From assembly GCA_004570955.1 (NCBI GenBank), contig SPPL01000001.1, positions 310,001 through 374,000 of the forward strand: a stretch of DNA of 64,000 nucleotides. Reading direction: 5' to 3'. The translations under genes were made by a program, and so were the position numbers. The notes beneath the pieces were generated by a model. The model saw only the letters and a program-made list of their open reading frames with translations. It was not told where the DNA came from and ran no database searches. The DNA comes from Jeotgalicoccus nanhaiensis (lineage in GTDB: Bacteria > Bacillota > Bacilli > Staphylococcales > Salinicoccaceae). Shown here piece after piece: positions 17,884 to 28,909 of the stretch. Every line of letters begins with the position of its first letter. Position 1 is the first letter of the stretch.

Positions 17884-18435
17884 TTATTTTACAGTTAACG
17901 TTGCTTTTAAATCTTTTTCTACAGCATCCCACAATTCTGGTGATGTCTTGAACTTTTCTTTCATTTCTGTGATTGCAGATTTAAATGCTGCATCGTATTC
18001 TTCCGTGCCTTTTTCCGGCATATCTTTCATAATATCCTTTTGAATAACTGTCGTCATCGGTGCACGCGGTCCCCATACTGCTGCTTCTTTTTCTTCTTTG
18101 TTAATCGCAATGACTTTTGGAATTACTTTATTGCCGTTAGTTAAGTAACCGTTCATCAGTTCTTCGTTATCGTCACGCAATGCCACTTTCACATCAATGC
18201 CAGCTTCTTCTGCGAGCTTAAACAGAATTGGAAGGTTAAGCATGCAGTGACCGCACCATGGTTCAGCGATAACGAGCAGCTTCATCTCACTATTCTTGAA
18301 GTTCTCAAATTCATTATCTTTCGTTATGTCATGTTCGTTATAAATTTTATCGAATCCGTCTTTTAAATCTGTGAGCTTTTCACGATACTCATCCGGTGTT
18401 AAAGCATTGTCATAAAATACCTGTAAATTATCCAT
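17884..18435 (-). CDS. Thioredoxin-family protein
   Basis: 183 aa. AEPWCGHCMLN around residues 57-67 gives a CGHC redox pair on a thioredoxin-like fold, and a later VIPKVIAIN segment carries the expected cis-proline. N-terminal ~45 residues and the C-terminal ~40 residues are charged helices. No signal peptide, so cytoplasmic. The family is common in staphylococci; partner unknown. Ribosome site GGCAGGGAG. Confidence 0.82.
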   Translation of the reverse strand: MDNLQVFYDNALTPDEYREKLTDLKDGFDKIYNEHDITKDNEFENFKNSEMKLLVIAEPWCGHCMLNLPILFKLAEEAGIDVKVALRDDNEELMNGYLTNGNKVIPKVIAINKEEKEAAVWGPRAPMTTVIQKDIMKDMPEKGTEEYDAAFKSAITEMKEKFKTSPELWDAVEKDLKATLTVK

Positions 18436-18500
18436 TTATCTCCCTGCCTTTATAAGTTGTTATTCTTATTATAAGACTTGAAAGTTAAATGATACAAATA

Positions 18501-18896
18501 TTAATGCACGCGTTTATATTTCCGGACATCTTCTTCTTTTAAATTGAGGAAGAGATTGATGCCGAAGAGAATAATTGCGGCGAGGAACATCGGTCCGCCG
18601 ATAAATGTAAAAATATGTGCAACGCCGGGATTAACCTGTACGAAAAATGTACTGAAGAGAAATAAAGGAACGCCGATATGATACAGCCAAAATGTCGCTG
18701 TTCCGAGACCGTTTTCTGCCAAATGAGGGTAGATTGATAACACTGTACCGATGCCGAGTGTTGACAGCCACCCGACTACGTTAACATGCGCATGTCCTGC
18801 AGCCCAGTTAAGCTGAATCGTATACGACATAAACAGTCCCACTGAAATACCAATCACAAGATAAAGCACCGACAATTTAATCCACGTATGACCCAT
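18501..18896 (-). CDS. Small haem-copper oxidase subunit I-like membrane protein
   Basis: 131 aa with four membrane helices. GHAHVNVVGWLSTLG (residues 34-48) and LYHIGVPLFLFS (71-82) resemble helices of the NorB/cytochrome oxidase subunit I family, including histidines that bind haem there. At a quarter of the family's usual length it cannot be a full oxidase. Such short proteins are widespread and often annotated cytochrome oxidase; whether this one binds haem is unknown. Ribosome site GGGAGGCG. Confidence 0.7.
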   Translation of the reverse strand: MGHTWIKLSVLYLVIGISVGLFMSYTIQLNWAAGHAHVNVVGWLSTLGIGTVLSIYPHLAENGLGTATFWLYHIGVPLFLFSTFFVQVNPGVAHIFTFIGGPMFLAAIILFGINLFLNLKEEDVRKYKRVH

Positions 18897-18990
18897 TTAA
18901 TACGCCTCCCATTTTTTGTATATAATTACAGGTTAGCACTAAATATAAATGTGTCAATTTAATGTCAGAATAATCAGTCTTAAGTATTAT

Positions 18991-19020
18991 AAAAAAAGAT
19001 GGACAGCAGACGCTGCCCAT
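18991..19020 (-). terminator. Terminator of the yfcC-like gene
   Basis: ATGGGCAGC pairs with GCTGTCCAT (one G-T pair) on the - strand, then TCTTTTTTT. Confidence 0.85.
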
Positions 19021-19027
19021 TCATGTT

Positions 19028-20449
19028 TTACTGTAAGTTAATCAGCGTTGCAATCACCAGTGCAATTGCCGCTATGATTAACCATATAATAATTAATTTC
19101 CAGACGAATTTAACCCATTTTATATAGGGAATACCTGCGACAGCAAGAACGCCCATCAGTGAAGCCGAGGTCGGTATAATACTGTTAGTTATAGCATCTC
19201 CATATTGATAGGCGAGTACAGCCACCTGTCTTGAAATTCCCTGGAGATCGGAAATAGGTACCATAATCGGCATCGTCGTCATCGCCTGACCGGAACCCGA
19301 CGGAATAAAGAAGTTAATAATTACCTGGACCCCGAGCATACCGATTGCCGTCAGTGCAGTCGGTACATTATCAAGCACCGCACTCAGACTGTAAATAATT
19401 GTATCAATAATCAATCCCGATTCCAGCACGACAAGTATCGCTCTTGCAAAGCCGACAATAATCGCTCCGTAAACAACAATTTTCATACCGTCAATAAATG
19501 CATCAAATACAGTATTCAATTTCAGACCGCCGACAAAACCGATAATGATGCCGACGATAAAGAAATTCGCTGCCAGTTCCGTTAAGAACCATCCATGAAC
19601 AAAAATACCGTAAACGTTTATCGCGATCGTCAGGGCAAATAAAACTATAATGACGATGTGCCGTTTTCTAAGTTCGGTCAAGACAAGCGCATCTTCCGTG
19701 AAATTGAGCTGGCCTGTTTGGCTTTCTTCATAAACCAGACTGCTTTTTGGATCTTTCTTAACTTTTTTAGCATAAGACATAACAAATAAAATGCCTATCA
19801 GCAACACTACAAAATAAACTGCCAGTCTGAAACCCCATCCTGAGAATATCGGCAGTTCTGCAATTCCGTGAGCAATACCGACTGTGAAGGGGTTAAACAT
19901 CCCGCCGATAAAGCCCGCAGCCGCACCGAGTGTTACCATGGCTGTTCCGACCAGAGCATCGTAGCCGAGCGCAACTGACAGCATAATACCGATCGGCACG
20001 AAGATAATTGCCTCTTCCGACATTCCTGTAGTAAAACCAAGTATAGAAAAAACCGTCATAATTACCGGAATTACTAGCAGTTCATTTTTTTGAACATTGT
20101 TCATCACTTTTTGAATAATTGCTTCCAGTGCGCCGGTTTTACGAATTACTCCGAATGCACCTCCGATAAGGAATATGTAGAAAATAATATCTGCTGCTTC
20201 ATTTAACCCTGTCGGAATAGCCATAATCAGATCCATAAACGATACAGGATTTTGTTCAACAGAATGGAAACTGCCTCCGATTACTTCAACTCTGTCCTCC
20301 ACTTCCACGCGGTCGTACTCACCGGCTGGAATTATGTAGCTGAGTGCTGCTCCTAAAATAACGATGAACAGGAGTATCGCATATGTATGCGGAAACTTCT
20401 GACTAATGTCTTTTGAACTTTTCCCTTTTGTCTTTGTATCTTCTCCCAT
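19028..20449 (-). CDS. YfcC-family carrier (C4-dicarboxylate/basic amino acid type)
   Basis: 473 aa from ATG 20449, preceded by GGGGTGATTAC; an ATG at 20479 lacks a ribosome site. About 12 helices after a charged N-terminus. FIPSGSGQAMTTMPIMVPISD near residue 370 and the EEAIIFVPIGIMLSVALGYD segment near 145 mark the YfcC/DcuC-like family. Members are annotated as C4-dicarboxylate or arginine/ornithine carriers; the substrate cannot be set from sequence. Confidence 0.82.
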   Translation of the reverse strand: MGEDTKTKGKSSKDISQKFPHTYAILLFIVILGAALSYIIPAGEYDRVEVEDRVEVIGGSFHSVEQNPVSFMDLIMAIPTGLNEAADIIFYIFLIGGAFGVIRKTGALEAIIQKVMNNVQKNELLVIPVIMTVFSILGFTTGMSEEAIIFVPIGIMLSVALGYDALVGTAMVTLGAAAGFIGGMFNPFTVGIAHGIAELPIFSGWGFRLAVYFVVLLIGILFVMSYAKKVKKDPKSSLVYEESQTGQLNFTEDALVLTELRKRHIVIIVLFALTIAINVYGIFVHGWFLTELAANFFIVGIIIGFVGGLKLNTVFDAFIDGMKIVVYGAIIVGFARAILVVLESGLIIDTIIYSLSAVLDNVPTALTAIGMLGVQVIINFFIPSGSGQAMTTMPIMVPISDLQGISRQVAVLAYQYGDAITNSIIPTSASLMGVLAVAGIPYIKWVKFVWKLIIIWLIIAAIALVIATLINLQ

Positions 20450-20551
20450 GTAATCACCCCTGAAATTATACTTTATCAATTACCCTGTAAAATGAGATAT
20501 ACACCTTTTATTTGAATTTTTTTAATAATACATTAAATAGCAGTAAAACAC

Positions 20552-20582
20552 AAAAAACCGCCGCAAATTAATGCGGCGGTTT
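20552..20582 (-). terminator. Terminator of the suf operon
   Basis: AAACCGCCGCA (20555-20565) pairs with TGCGGCGGTTT (20572-20582); on the - strand a T-run follows. It lies 17 bases after the sufB stop. Confidence 0.93.
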
Positions 20583-20598
20583 AAATATAGATATTTTA

Positions 20599-21996
20599 TT
20601 AACCGATTGAACCTTCCATCTCGAAGGAAATTAAGCGGTTCATTTCTACTGCATATTCCATTGGCAGTTCTTTTGTAAACGGTTCGATGAAGCCCATTAC
20701 GATCATTTCTGTCGCTTCCTCTTCACCAAGTCCGCGGCTCATCAGATAGAATAACTGCTCTTCTGACACTTTCGAAACTTTCGCTTCGTGCTCAAGAGAG
20801 ATGTTATCATTTAAAATTTCGTTGTACGGAATAGTATCCGAAGTGGATTCATTATCCATAATCAGCGTATCACACTCGATGTTTGAACGTGCACCGTGTG
20901 CTTTACGCCCGAAGTGAACCTGACCGCGGTAAGAAACTTTACCGCCGCCTTTAGCGATTGATTTGGAAACAATTGTAGAAGATGTGTTTGGCGCAAGATG
21001 AATCATTTTCGCACCAGCATCCTGTAATTGTCCTTTACCTGCTAAAGCGATAGATAATGTCATACCGCGTGAACCTTCACCTTTAAGGAAGATAGACGGG
21101 TATTTCATTGTAATCTTAGAACCGATGTTGCCGTCAACCCATTCCATAGTTCCGTTTTCATCAACGAAAGTACGTTTTGTAACCAGGTTGTATACGTTGT
21201 TTGCCCAGTTCTGGATTGTCGTGTAACGGCAGTATGCATCGCGTTTAACAATGATTTCAACTACTGCAGAGTGCAGTGAGTTTGTCGTATAAGTCGGTGC
21301 TGTACAACCTTCTACATAATGAACACTTGAGCCTTCATCACAGATGATTAAAGTACGCTCAAACTGACCCATGTTTTCAGAGTTGATACGGAAGTATGCC
21401 TGCAATGGTGTATCAAGCTTAACTCCCGGCGGGCAGTAGATAAATGATCCGCCCGACCATACAGCCGAGTTTAATGCTGAGAATTTATTATCAGAAAACG
21501 GAACAACTGTACCGAAATATTCTTTGAATAATTCTTCGTTCTCTTTTAACGCAGAGTCAGTATCTTTAAAGATAACACCTTTATCTTCAAGATCTTTCTC
21601 CATGTTGTGATAAACAACTTCAGATTCATACTGAGCAGAAACCCCTGCTAAGTACTTCTGTTCAGCTTCAGGAATACCTAATTTGTCAAACGTACGTTTA
21701 ATTTCTTCAGGTACTTCATCCCATGAACGTTCAGTCTGTTCAGACGGTTTTACGTAATACGTAATTTCATCGAAATCAAGTTCCGATAAATCTCCGCCCC
21801 ATAAAGGCATTGGTCTGTCATAGAAGTGCTGCAGAGACTTAAGACGGTAGTCCAGCATCCACTGCGGCTCTTCTTTCATTTTAGATATTTCACGGACGAT
21901 TTCTTCAGTTAATCCTCTGTCAGAACGGAAAATAGAAACGTCCTTATCGTGGAAACCATATTTGTAATCGCCAATATCCGGTGCTTGCTTAACCAT
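20599..21996 (-). CDS. sufB: SufB, Fe-S cluster assembly scaffold
   Basis: 465 aa from ATG 21996, the usual SufB length; [15 protein letters not shown] is the normal beginning and AGGAGCGATC precedes it. Right-handed beta-helix protein of the SufBCD scaffold. The C-terminal half holds the conserved GSIIVSK-type and [14 protein letters not shown] regions, and ends [15 protein letters not shown]. It assembles [4Fe-4S] clusters with SufC and SufD. Last gene of sufCDSUB. Confidence 0.95.
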   Translation of the reverse strand: MVKQAPDIGDYKYGFHDKDVSIFRSDRGLTEEIVREISKMKEEPQWMLDYRLKSLQHFYDRPMPLWGGDLSELDFDEITYYVKPSEQTERSWDEVPEEIKRTFDKLGIPEAEQKYLAGVSAQYESEVVYHNMEKDLEDKGVIFKDTDSALKENEELFKEYFGTVVPFSDNKFSALNSAVWSGGSFIYCPPGVKLDTPLQAYFRINSENMGQFERTLIICDEGSSVHYVEGCTAPTYTTNSLHSAVVEIIVKRDAYCRYTTIQNWANNVYNLVTKRTFVDENGTMEWVDGNIGSKITMKYPSIFLKGEGSRGMTLSIALAGKGQLQDAGAKMIHLAPNTSSTIVSKSIAKGGGKVSYRGQVHFGRKAHGARSNIECDTLIMDNESTSDTIPYNEILNDNISLEHEAKVSKVSEEQLFYLMSRGLGEEEATEMIVMGFIEPFTKELPMEYAVEMNRLISFEMEGSIG

Positions 21997-22015
21997 ATAT
22001 GATCGCTCCTCAATA

Positions 22016-23675
<1,660 letters not shown>

Positions 23676-23692
23676 TCAGAGCCCTCCCTTCC

Positions 23693-25006
23693 TTAAGATA
23701 GTACCTTAAGCTCGATAATCTCTTTGAGTTGTTTTCTGACAGATTCGATAGGCAATGCTTTAACTACCGGATCTAAGAAACCATGAATTACAAGACGTTC
23801 TGCTTCTTTCTTCGCGATACCGCGGCTCATCAGGTAGAAGAGCTGCAGATCATCAACACGGCCGACTGAAGCTGCGTGCCCTGCTGTAACGTCGTCTTCG
23901 TCAATAAGAAGAATCGGGTTAGCATCACCGCGCGCTTTTTCACTCAGCATCAGAATACGTGATTCCTGCTGTGCGTCAGCTCTTGTAGCACCATGCTTAA
24001 TGTAGCCGATACCATTAAAGATACTAGTAGCGCTGTCTTTCATAACACCGTGCTTAAGAATGTGAGCGTTTGAATCTTTACCGTAATGAATAATCTGCGT
24101 AGTGAAGTTCGCTTTCGTTTCACCGCGGCCTACAGTTACAATCTTAAGATCTGATTCAGAACGGTCTCCGTTCAGATAAGTTGTGTTGTCGTAAATGATA
24201 TTTGAATCGTTCATCAGCCCTAAAGCCCAGTCGATATTTGCATCATCTGCTGCAACACCGCGTCGGTTAACATAACCAGTCATTTCTTTCGGCAGGAAAT
24301 CTACAGAGCCGTAAGTGATTTTAGAGTTATTTAACGCGATAACTTCTGAGACGATATTAATTTTTTCAGTTGACGATTCAAGGTTGGTAAAGTAGTTCTC
24401 AACGTAAGTTACTTCAGAACCTTCATCTGCAACAATCAGAACGTGGTTGAATAATGAAGCATCTTTGTCGTCGTGGAGTACTACCATCTGAATCGGGTCT
24501 TCAATGTGGACATCTTTAGGCACATAAATGAAAATACCGCCGTTTAATAATGCAGCGTGATATGCCGTTAGTTTGTTCTCATCAATTTTAACGCCTTCAG
24601 TCATAAAGTACTTCTCAAGAAGTTCAGGATGATTATTTGCTGCGTCGATGATGTTTTCAGCAATAACACCTTTTGCTTTCAATTTTTCATCTAAACGAAG
24701 GTAAGCTGGTGTGTTGTTGTGCTGTACATATATATTTTTACTGTTATCCAGGTCAATTAATCCTTTAACAGCTTCCGGCAGTTCGTCAAGAGAGTTGTAA
24801 GTACTGCTCTCAACAACTGGTGAAGTTACGTTAAAGAAATCCCATTTGTCTACCTTAGTCTTGTCAGGTTTAATCATGTCAAGACTATCAAATTGTTCTA
24901 CTGCTTCTTTTCTTTTACCGAGCAGGAACTCAGATTCGCCTCTGTTATTTGCAGCGGCAATAATCTCTTCCTTGTTCAGTTCGAATGCATTTAATTCAGT
25001 AGCCAT
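23693..25006 (-). CDS. sufD: SufD, Fe-S cluster assembly protein
   Basis: 437 aa beta-helix homologue of SufB. Conserved C-terminal [20 protein letters not shown] region with the histidine of the SufB-SufD interface. Forms the SufBC2D complex with SufC. Fifteen bases after the sufC stop, in the standard order sufC-sufD-sufS-sufU-sufB. Confidence 0.94.
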   Translation of the reverse strand: MATELNAFELNKEEIIAAANNRGESEFLLGKRKEAVEQFDSLDMIKPDKTKVDKWDFFNVTSPVVESSTYNSLDELPEAVKGLIDLDNSKNIYVQHNNTPAYLRLDEKLKAKGVIAENIIDAANNHPELLEKYFMTEGVKIDENKLTAYHAALLNGGIFIYVPKDVHIEDPIQMVVLHDDKDASLFNHVLIVADEGSEVTYVENYFTNLESSTEKINIVSEVIALNNSKITYGSVDFLPKEMTGYVNRRGVAADDANIDWALGLMNDSNIIYDNTTYLNGDRSESDLKIVTVGRGETKANFTTQIIHYGKDSNAHILKHGVMKDSATSIFNGIGYIKHGATRADAQQESRILMLSEKARGDANPILLIDEDDVTAGHAASVGRVDDLQLFYLMSRGIAKKEAERLVIHGFLDPVVKALPIESVRKQLKEIIELKVLS

Positions 25007-25021
25007 AGTGATCCTCCCGTC

Positions 25022-25804
25022 TTATTTGTCTTCAGTGACAGTTTCGTCGTCAATGCCAAGTTCTTCTTTAATCCAGTCGTAACCTTCAGACTCAAGGCGT
25101 TCAGCAAGTTCTTTCCCGCCTGATTTAACTACTTTACCTCTCATCATTACGTGAACAACGTCAGGTGTAATGTAGTTAAGTAAACGCTGGTAGTGAGTGA
25201 TGATTAAAGAACCGAATTCCTGGCCGCGAAGCTTGTTGATACCTTCAGATACAACTCTGAGAGCATCGATGTCAAGACCGGAGTCAATCTCATCTAAAAT
25301 ACCGAATTTAGGCTCGAGCATCATTAACTGAAGAATTTCGTTACGTTTCTTCTCTCCGCCTGAGAATCCTTCGTTAAGGTAACGTGTAGCCATATCCGGA
25401 TCCATTTCAAGGTATTCCATGTTTTTATCTAATTTCTTAATGAACTGCATTAAGTTAATCTCGTCGCCCTCTTCACGCTGTGCATTAATTGCAGAACGAA
25501 GGAAGTCAGAGTTAGTTACACCAGAGATTTCTGATGGATACTGCATACCGAGGAATAAACCAGCTTGAGCACGCTCGTCTACTTCCATTTCAAGAATGTT
25601 TTCACCGTCAAGAAGAACTTCACCTTCTGTAACGTCATAACTCGGGTGACCCATGATAGCTTGTGCAAGTGTAGACTTACCAGTACCATTTGGTCCCATT
25701 ACAGCGTGGATTTCACCCTGCTTAAGTGTTAAATCAACACCCTTTAATATTTCTTTACCGTCTATTTCAACGTGTAGATTCTTAATTTCTAAAACAGATG
25801 CCAT
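25022..25804 (-). CDS. sufC: SufC ATPase
   Basis: 260 aa ABC-type ATPase without a membrane partner. Walker [10 protein letters not shown] (residues 37-45), signature FSGGEKKR around residue 149, and Walker [13 protein letters not shown]. It powers conformational change in SufBD. First gene of the operon; the 220 bases upstream hold no gene and several TTGACT/TATAAA-like hexamers but no promoter I can settle on. Confidence 0.95.
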   Translation of the reverse strand: MASVLEIKNLHVEIDGKEILKGVDLTLKQGEIHAVMGPNGTGKSTLAQAIMGHPSYDVTEGEVLLDGENILEMEVDERAQAGLFLGMQYPSEISGVTNSDFLRSAINAQREEGDEINLMQFIKKLDKNMEYLEMDPDMATRYLNEGFSGGEKKRNEILQLMMLEPKFGILDEIDSGLDIDALRVVSEGINKLRGQEFGSLIITHYQRLLNYITPDVVHVMMRGKVVKSGGKELAERLESEGYDWIKEELGIDDETVTEDK

Positions 25805-25972
25805 GTCTAATCCTCCAATTGAAATTTAAGATTTTCTAATACTCTTATAGTTTATAATAATTCTAATCTATAGTCAAAGTACCAGACTCCTTGCAACACC
25901 TATATATTATACCCCAAAAAGCGCGCAGTTTAAAGGGTTCAGCTTCTTAATATGAGTCTTGACGTCAAAAAA

Positions 25973-26012
25973 ATAAAAACACTTCTAAATGACTATTCTA
26001 TCATTTAGAAGT
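25973..26012 (-). terminator. Terminator of the first DUF4870 gene
   Basis: ACTTCTAAATGA (25981-25992) pairs with TCATTTAGAAGT (26001-26012); on the - strand it is followed by GTTTTTATTTTTTT. Confidence 0.9.
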
Positions 26013-26029
26013 ATTTTATCTACTTTTGT

Positions 26030-26374
26030 CTATTTGAAAATATCGATTGTAAACGGCGGTTTATAGACCTCTCCATTAACAGCTTTAACGATTCCGATAA
26101 TCGCAAATACGTAAAATGCAATCGTTACTATCGGACCGAGTACAAGTCCAATCAGAATGATTGATGTCAGCCATGCAGCAAACATGTAAATTGTATATGA
26201 TAATCCGAAATTTGCAACGTGACGGAGTGCATCTGAGGTAAGCGGATCATCATCTTTTTTCAGTACCCAGATTATTAGCGGACCGACTACTGCAGTAAAT
26301 AGCGATACGATATAGGAAACTAAAACCAGCGTGCTGTCGAAACCGGTTCTCGGTGAATTATCAAAGTCATTCAT
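26030..26374 (-). CDS. DUF4870 membrane protein, copy 1
   Basis: 114 aa with three membrane helices. The GPLIIWVLKKDDDP segment (residues 37-50) followed by an LRHVANFGLSYTIY helix is the DUF4870 pattern. Function unknown. It is a close paralogue of the gene just upstream: the same TAVVGPLI.WV.KKDDDP core and the same ending PFTID. Own ribosome site and terminator. Confidence 0.85.
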   Translation of the reverse strand: MNDFDNSPRTGFDSTLVLVSYIVSLFTAVVGPLIIWVLKKDDDPLTSDALRHVANFGLSYTIYMFAAWLTSIILIGLVLGPIVTIAFYVFAIIGIVKAVNGEVYKPPFTIDIFK

Positions 26375-26454
26375 ATTAGTTCCTCCCGTCTATCTTCAAG
26401 TTAAAATACACTTTAATTTTACCATTACTCTATTATCTGTGCAATTTATCAGAC

Positions 26455-26482
26455 AAAAAACCAGACAGCTTCTGCTGTCTGG
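26455..26482 (-). terminator. Terminator of the second DUF4870 gene
   Basis: CCAGACAGC (26461-26469) with GCTGTCTGG (26474-26482), then TTTTTTG on the - strand. Confidence 0.92.
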
Positions 26483-26492
26483 CAAAGGGGTT

Positions 26493-26849
26493 TTACTTTA
26501 TAAAATCAATCGTAAACGGCGCTTTGTAAATCTCACCGTCCGATGATTTAACAATCCCGATAATAATAAATATATAAAATGCCACGGTAATAATCGGTGT
26601 CAGTATATAACCGATGAGTATTATCGCCGTTAAGCCCGCAATAATTAAATAAATTGTATAGGAAATACCGAAGTTCACTAAATTTCGCAAGGCAACTTCC
26701 GTTGCAGGATCATCATCTTTTTTAATTACCCAGACAATTAACGGACCGATAACGGCGGTAAAAAACATTAGCACATAGGTGATAATAACCAGTGTTTTGT
26801 CAAAACCGTTATGGACTATATTGCTGTAAGGCTGTTCATTATTCTCCAT
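26493..26849 (-). CDS. DUF4870 membrane protein, copy 2
   Basis: 118 aa, three membrane helices, same architecture as the neighbouring copy with roughly half the residues identical by eye. GPLIVWVIKKDDDP sits in the loop after the first helix. The pair looks like an old tandem duplication. Strong AGGAGGAG ribosome site. Role unknown. Confidence 0.85.
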   Translation of the reverse strand: MENNEQPYSNIVHNGFDKTLVIITYVLMFFTAVIGPLIVWVIKKDDDPATEVALRNLVNFGISYTIYLIIAGLTAIILIGYILTPIITVAFYIFIIIGIVKSSDGEIYKAPFTIDFIK

Positions 26850-26960
26850 TAAAACTCTCCTCCTCCGGTTAATTTTATTTATACCCTGTACTATGACTGC
26901 AGAAACATCTTTTCGTTCACATAATTTATCTATTCCCGCATTTCGCGAATAAGTCTGTAC

Positions 26961-26969
26961 TGATATAAT
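26961..26969 (+). promoter_or_regulatory. Extended -10 promoter of ctaB
   Basis: TGATATAAT, an extended -10 element about 38 bases before the ctaB start. No good -35 is visible. Confidence 0.55.
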
Positions 26970-27006
26970 ATACTGTATTGATTATAACACTTGTGAGGGA
27001 ATTTTT

Positions 27007-27912
27007 TTGAATACACATAATACTTCAACACGCAGTCCGTCAAAATTTATAAATTTGCTGATCGATATAAAATACTTATTAAAAGGTAAGGTCCTCGCTG
27101 CCAATGTACTGCCCGTATTTACAGCTTACTGGCTCGCTTTGTACTTTAACGGCGAAAACTTTACCGATCACTGGGTGCTTTTTATTTTAACGATGGCCGG
27201 CAGCACCCTCGTTATTTCCGGTGCACTGATGTTCAATAACTGGTTTGAATACGATCTTGATAAAAAAATGGACCGTACTCAGCAGCGTCCGACCGTTACC
27301 GGCTCATTTCCTTTAAAAGGTGTACTGATTGCTGCGGTCGCAACGACAGTAATCGGACTGGCTCTCATGCTGATAACAACAATCGAAGCAGCAGTATATT
27401 CATTTTTAGGCTGGTTCTTCTACGTCGTCCTGTATACATTCTGGTCGAAACGCCGGTACACAATTAATACGATAATAGGCAGTATCTCCGGTGCATTTAC
27501 GCCGCTGATCGGCTGGGCTGTAATTGCCCCCGCTGCTCATGTTGTCCCGATTGCCTTATTCTACATATTAATTATCTGGCAAATTCCGCATACGCTAGCT
27601 ATCGCTGTTAAACGCCTCGCTGACTATACAAGAGCCGGCGTGCCGATGCTTCCGGTCGTTATCGGAGTCGATGCGACGATCAGACAAAACCTGTATTACG
27701 TTATCGCCCTCGTGCCTGTGCCGTTTATCCTGCTTGGAACATTCGGCTGGATATTCTTTACCGTCTCGTTGATTCTGACTTTAGTATGGATTTTCCTGTC
27801 TGTGAAAGGATTGCAGACTGATAATAAAGAGCGCTGGGCAAATATTAATTTAAAATATTCACTGATATATCTAATCACCTTATTTATATTGATGATTGTG
27901 CTGACGATATAA
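27007..27912 (+). CDS. ctaB: Protohaem IX farnesyltransferase (haem O synthase)
   Basis: 301 aa, UbiA-superfamily prenyltransferase with about nine helices. First prenyl-diphosphate/Mg site NNWFEYDLDKKMDRTQQRP near residue 79 with spaced Asp residues, and the FYILIIWQIPHTLAIA helix typical of CtaB/CyoE. It makes haem O from haem B for terminal oxidases. The start is TTG after GAGGGA; no ATG fits. It is alone here, not beside ctaA or cox genes. Confidence 0.9.
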   Translation: MNTHNTSTRSPSKFINLLIDIKYLLKGKVLAANVLPVFTAYWLALYFNGENFTDHWVLFILTMAGSTLVISGALMFNNWFEYDLDKKMDRTQQRPTVTGSFPLKGVLIAAVATTVIGLALMLITTIEAAVYSFLGWFFYVVLYTFWSKRRYTINTIIGSISGAFTPLIGWAVIAPAAHVVPIALFYILIIWQIPHTLAIAVKRLADYTRAGVPMLPVVIGVDATIRQNLYYVIALVPVPFILLGTFGWIFFTVSLILTLVWIFLSVKGLQTDNKERWANINLKYSLIYLITLFILMIVLTI

Positions 27913-27962
27913 AACAAGCCTGAAATGACTGATTGAGACTGGTCATTTCAGGCTTGTTTTTT
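27911..27962. terminator. Terminator of ctaB
   Basis: Eighteen-base stem AAACAAGCCTGAAATGAC with its perfect complement, 12-base loop, then six T on the + strand. Confidence 0.92.
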
Positions 27963-28001
27963 AAAGTCATTTTGGATAGACAGTTCTTTTCGTAGAAATC
28001 A

Positions 28002-28029
28002 AAAAAGCACTCACAGAGGAGTGCTTTTT
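28002..28029 (-). terminator. Terminator of the met operon
   Basis: AAAAAGCACTC (28002-28012) with GAGTGCTTTTT (28019-28029); T-run on the - strand, 12 bases after the metQ stop. Confidence 0.92.
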
Positions 28030-28041
28030 GAAGCATCGTTC

Positions 28042-28872
28042 TTATTCAGCTGGAATAATAGTGCCGTCGTATTCTTCTTCAATGAACTGAACCATTTCTT
28101 CCGATTGCAATACTTCGATTAATCTTTGCAGTTCCGGACGTTCTTCATCGCCTGCTCTTACAGCGATAAGGTTAGCGTATGGCGAGTCTCCTTCTTCTAC
28201 AGCAATTGAATCGTCAACCGGGCTTAAGCCCCCGTCGATCGCGAAGTTAGCGTTGATAATTACTGCCGGCGCCTCGTTATTTTCGTACATGCTTACCAGC
28301 AGCTCAGGTGCTGTATTGTTATCGAACTCAAAATTGTGCGGGTTTTCTGTTATATCATCAAATGTCGCATCCTGGATTTCGATGCCTTCTTCGATTTCAA
28401 CCAGACCTGCATTTACGAAGAATGACAGAAAACGTCCTTCTTCAGCAGGGTTATTCGACACTAAAATTGTCGACCCGTCAGGAATATCTTCCAGTGAATC
28501 ATAATCGTTTGAATATACTGCCATTGGCTCGATATGTACGTTGCCGATGCTTGTTAAATCATAACCGTGCGATTCAGTTTCACCATCTAAGTAAGGTGTG
28601 TGCTGGAAGAAATTAGCGTCCACTTCTTCATCAGCAAGCAATCTGTTAGGCGTAGTGTAATCGTTAACGATTTCCACGTTAACTGTGATATCTTCTTCAG
28701 CTAAAATATCAGCTGCTCTTTCTAAAATTTCAGCGTGCGGTGCAGGTGATGCCGCAACTGAGATTTCAGCCGCCTCTCCTTCAGCACTTTCTTCTGAGTC
28801 CGAACCGTTACCGCATGCTGCTAAAACTAATACGAGTGCAAACAGAGTGACAATACCAAAAATCTTCTTCAT
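28042..28872 (-). CDS. metQ: MetQ methionine-binding lipoprotein
   Basis: 276 aa from ATG 28872 with AGAGGC upstream. Lipoprotein signal peptide ends in the lipobox LAAC with Cys20 as lipid anchor. NlpA family solute-binding protein; SPAPHAEILE near residue 42 and FFQHTPYL near residue 86 are family motifs. It delivers methionine (D/L) to MetNP. Third gene of metN-metP-metQ, under a SAM-I riboswitch. Confidence 0.93.
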   Translation of the reverse strand: MKKIFGIVTLFALVLVLAACGNGSDSEESAEGEAAEISVAASPAPHAEILERAADILAEEDITVNVEIVNDYTTPNRLLADEEVDANFFQHTPYLDGETESHGYDLTSIGNVHIEPMAVYSNDYDSLEDIPDGSTILVSNNPAEEGRFLSFFVNAGLVEIEEGIEIQDATFDDITENPHNFEFDNNTAPELLVSMYENNEAPAVIINANFAIDGGLSPVDDSIAVEEGDSPYANLIAVRAGDEERPELQRLIEVLQSEEMVQFIEEEYDGTIIPAE

Positions 28873-28909
28873 GTAATAGCCTCTTTTCATTATAGTTTTT
28901 ATTGTTAGA

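Noticed and set aside
24846-25082. + strand 78-codon frame over sufC/sufD
   Set aside because: Antisense to both suf genes with no ribosome site.
28253-28616. + strand open frames across metQ
   Set aside because: Antisense to metQ; Ser-rich shadow translations.
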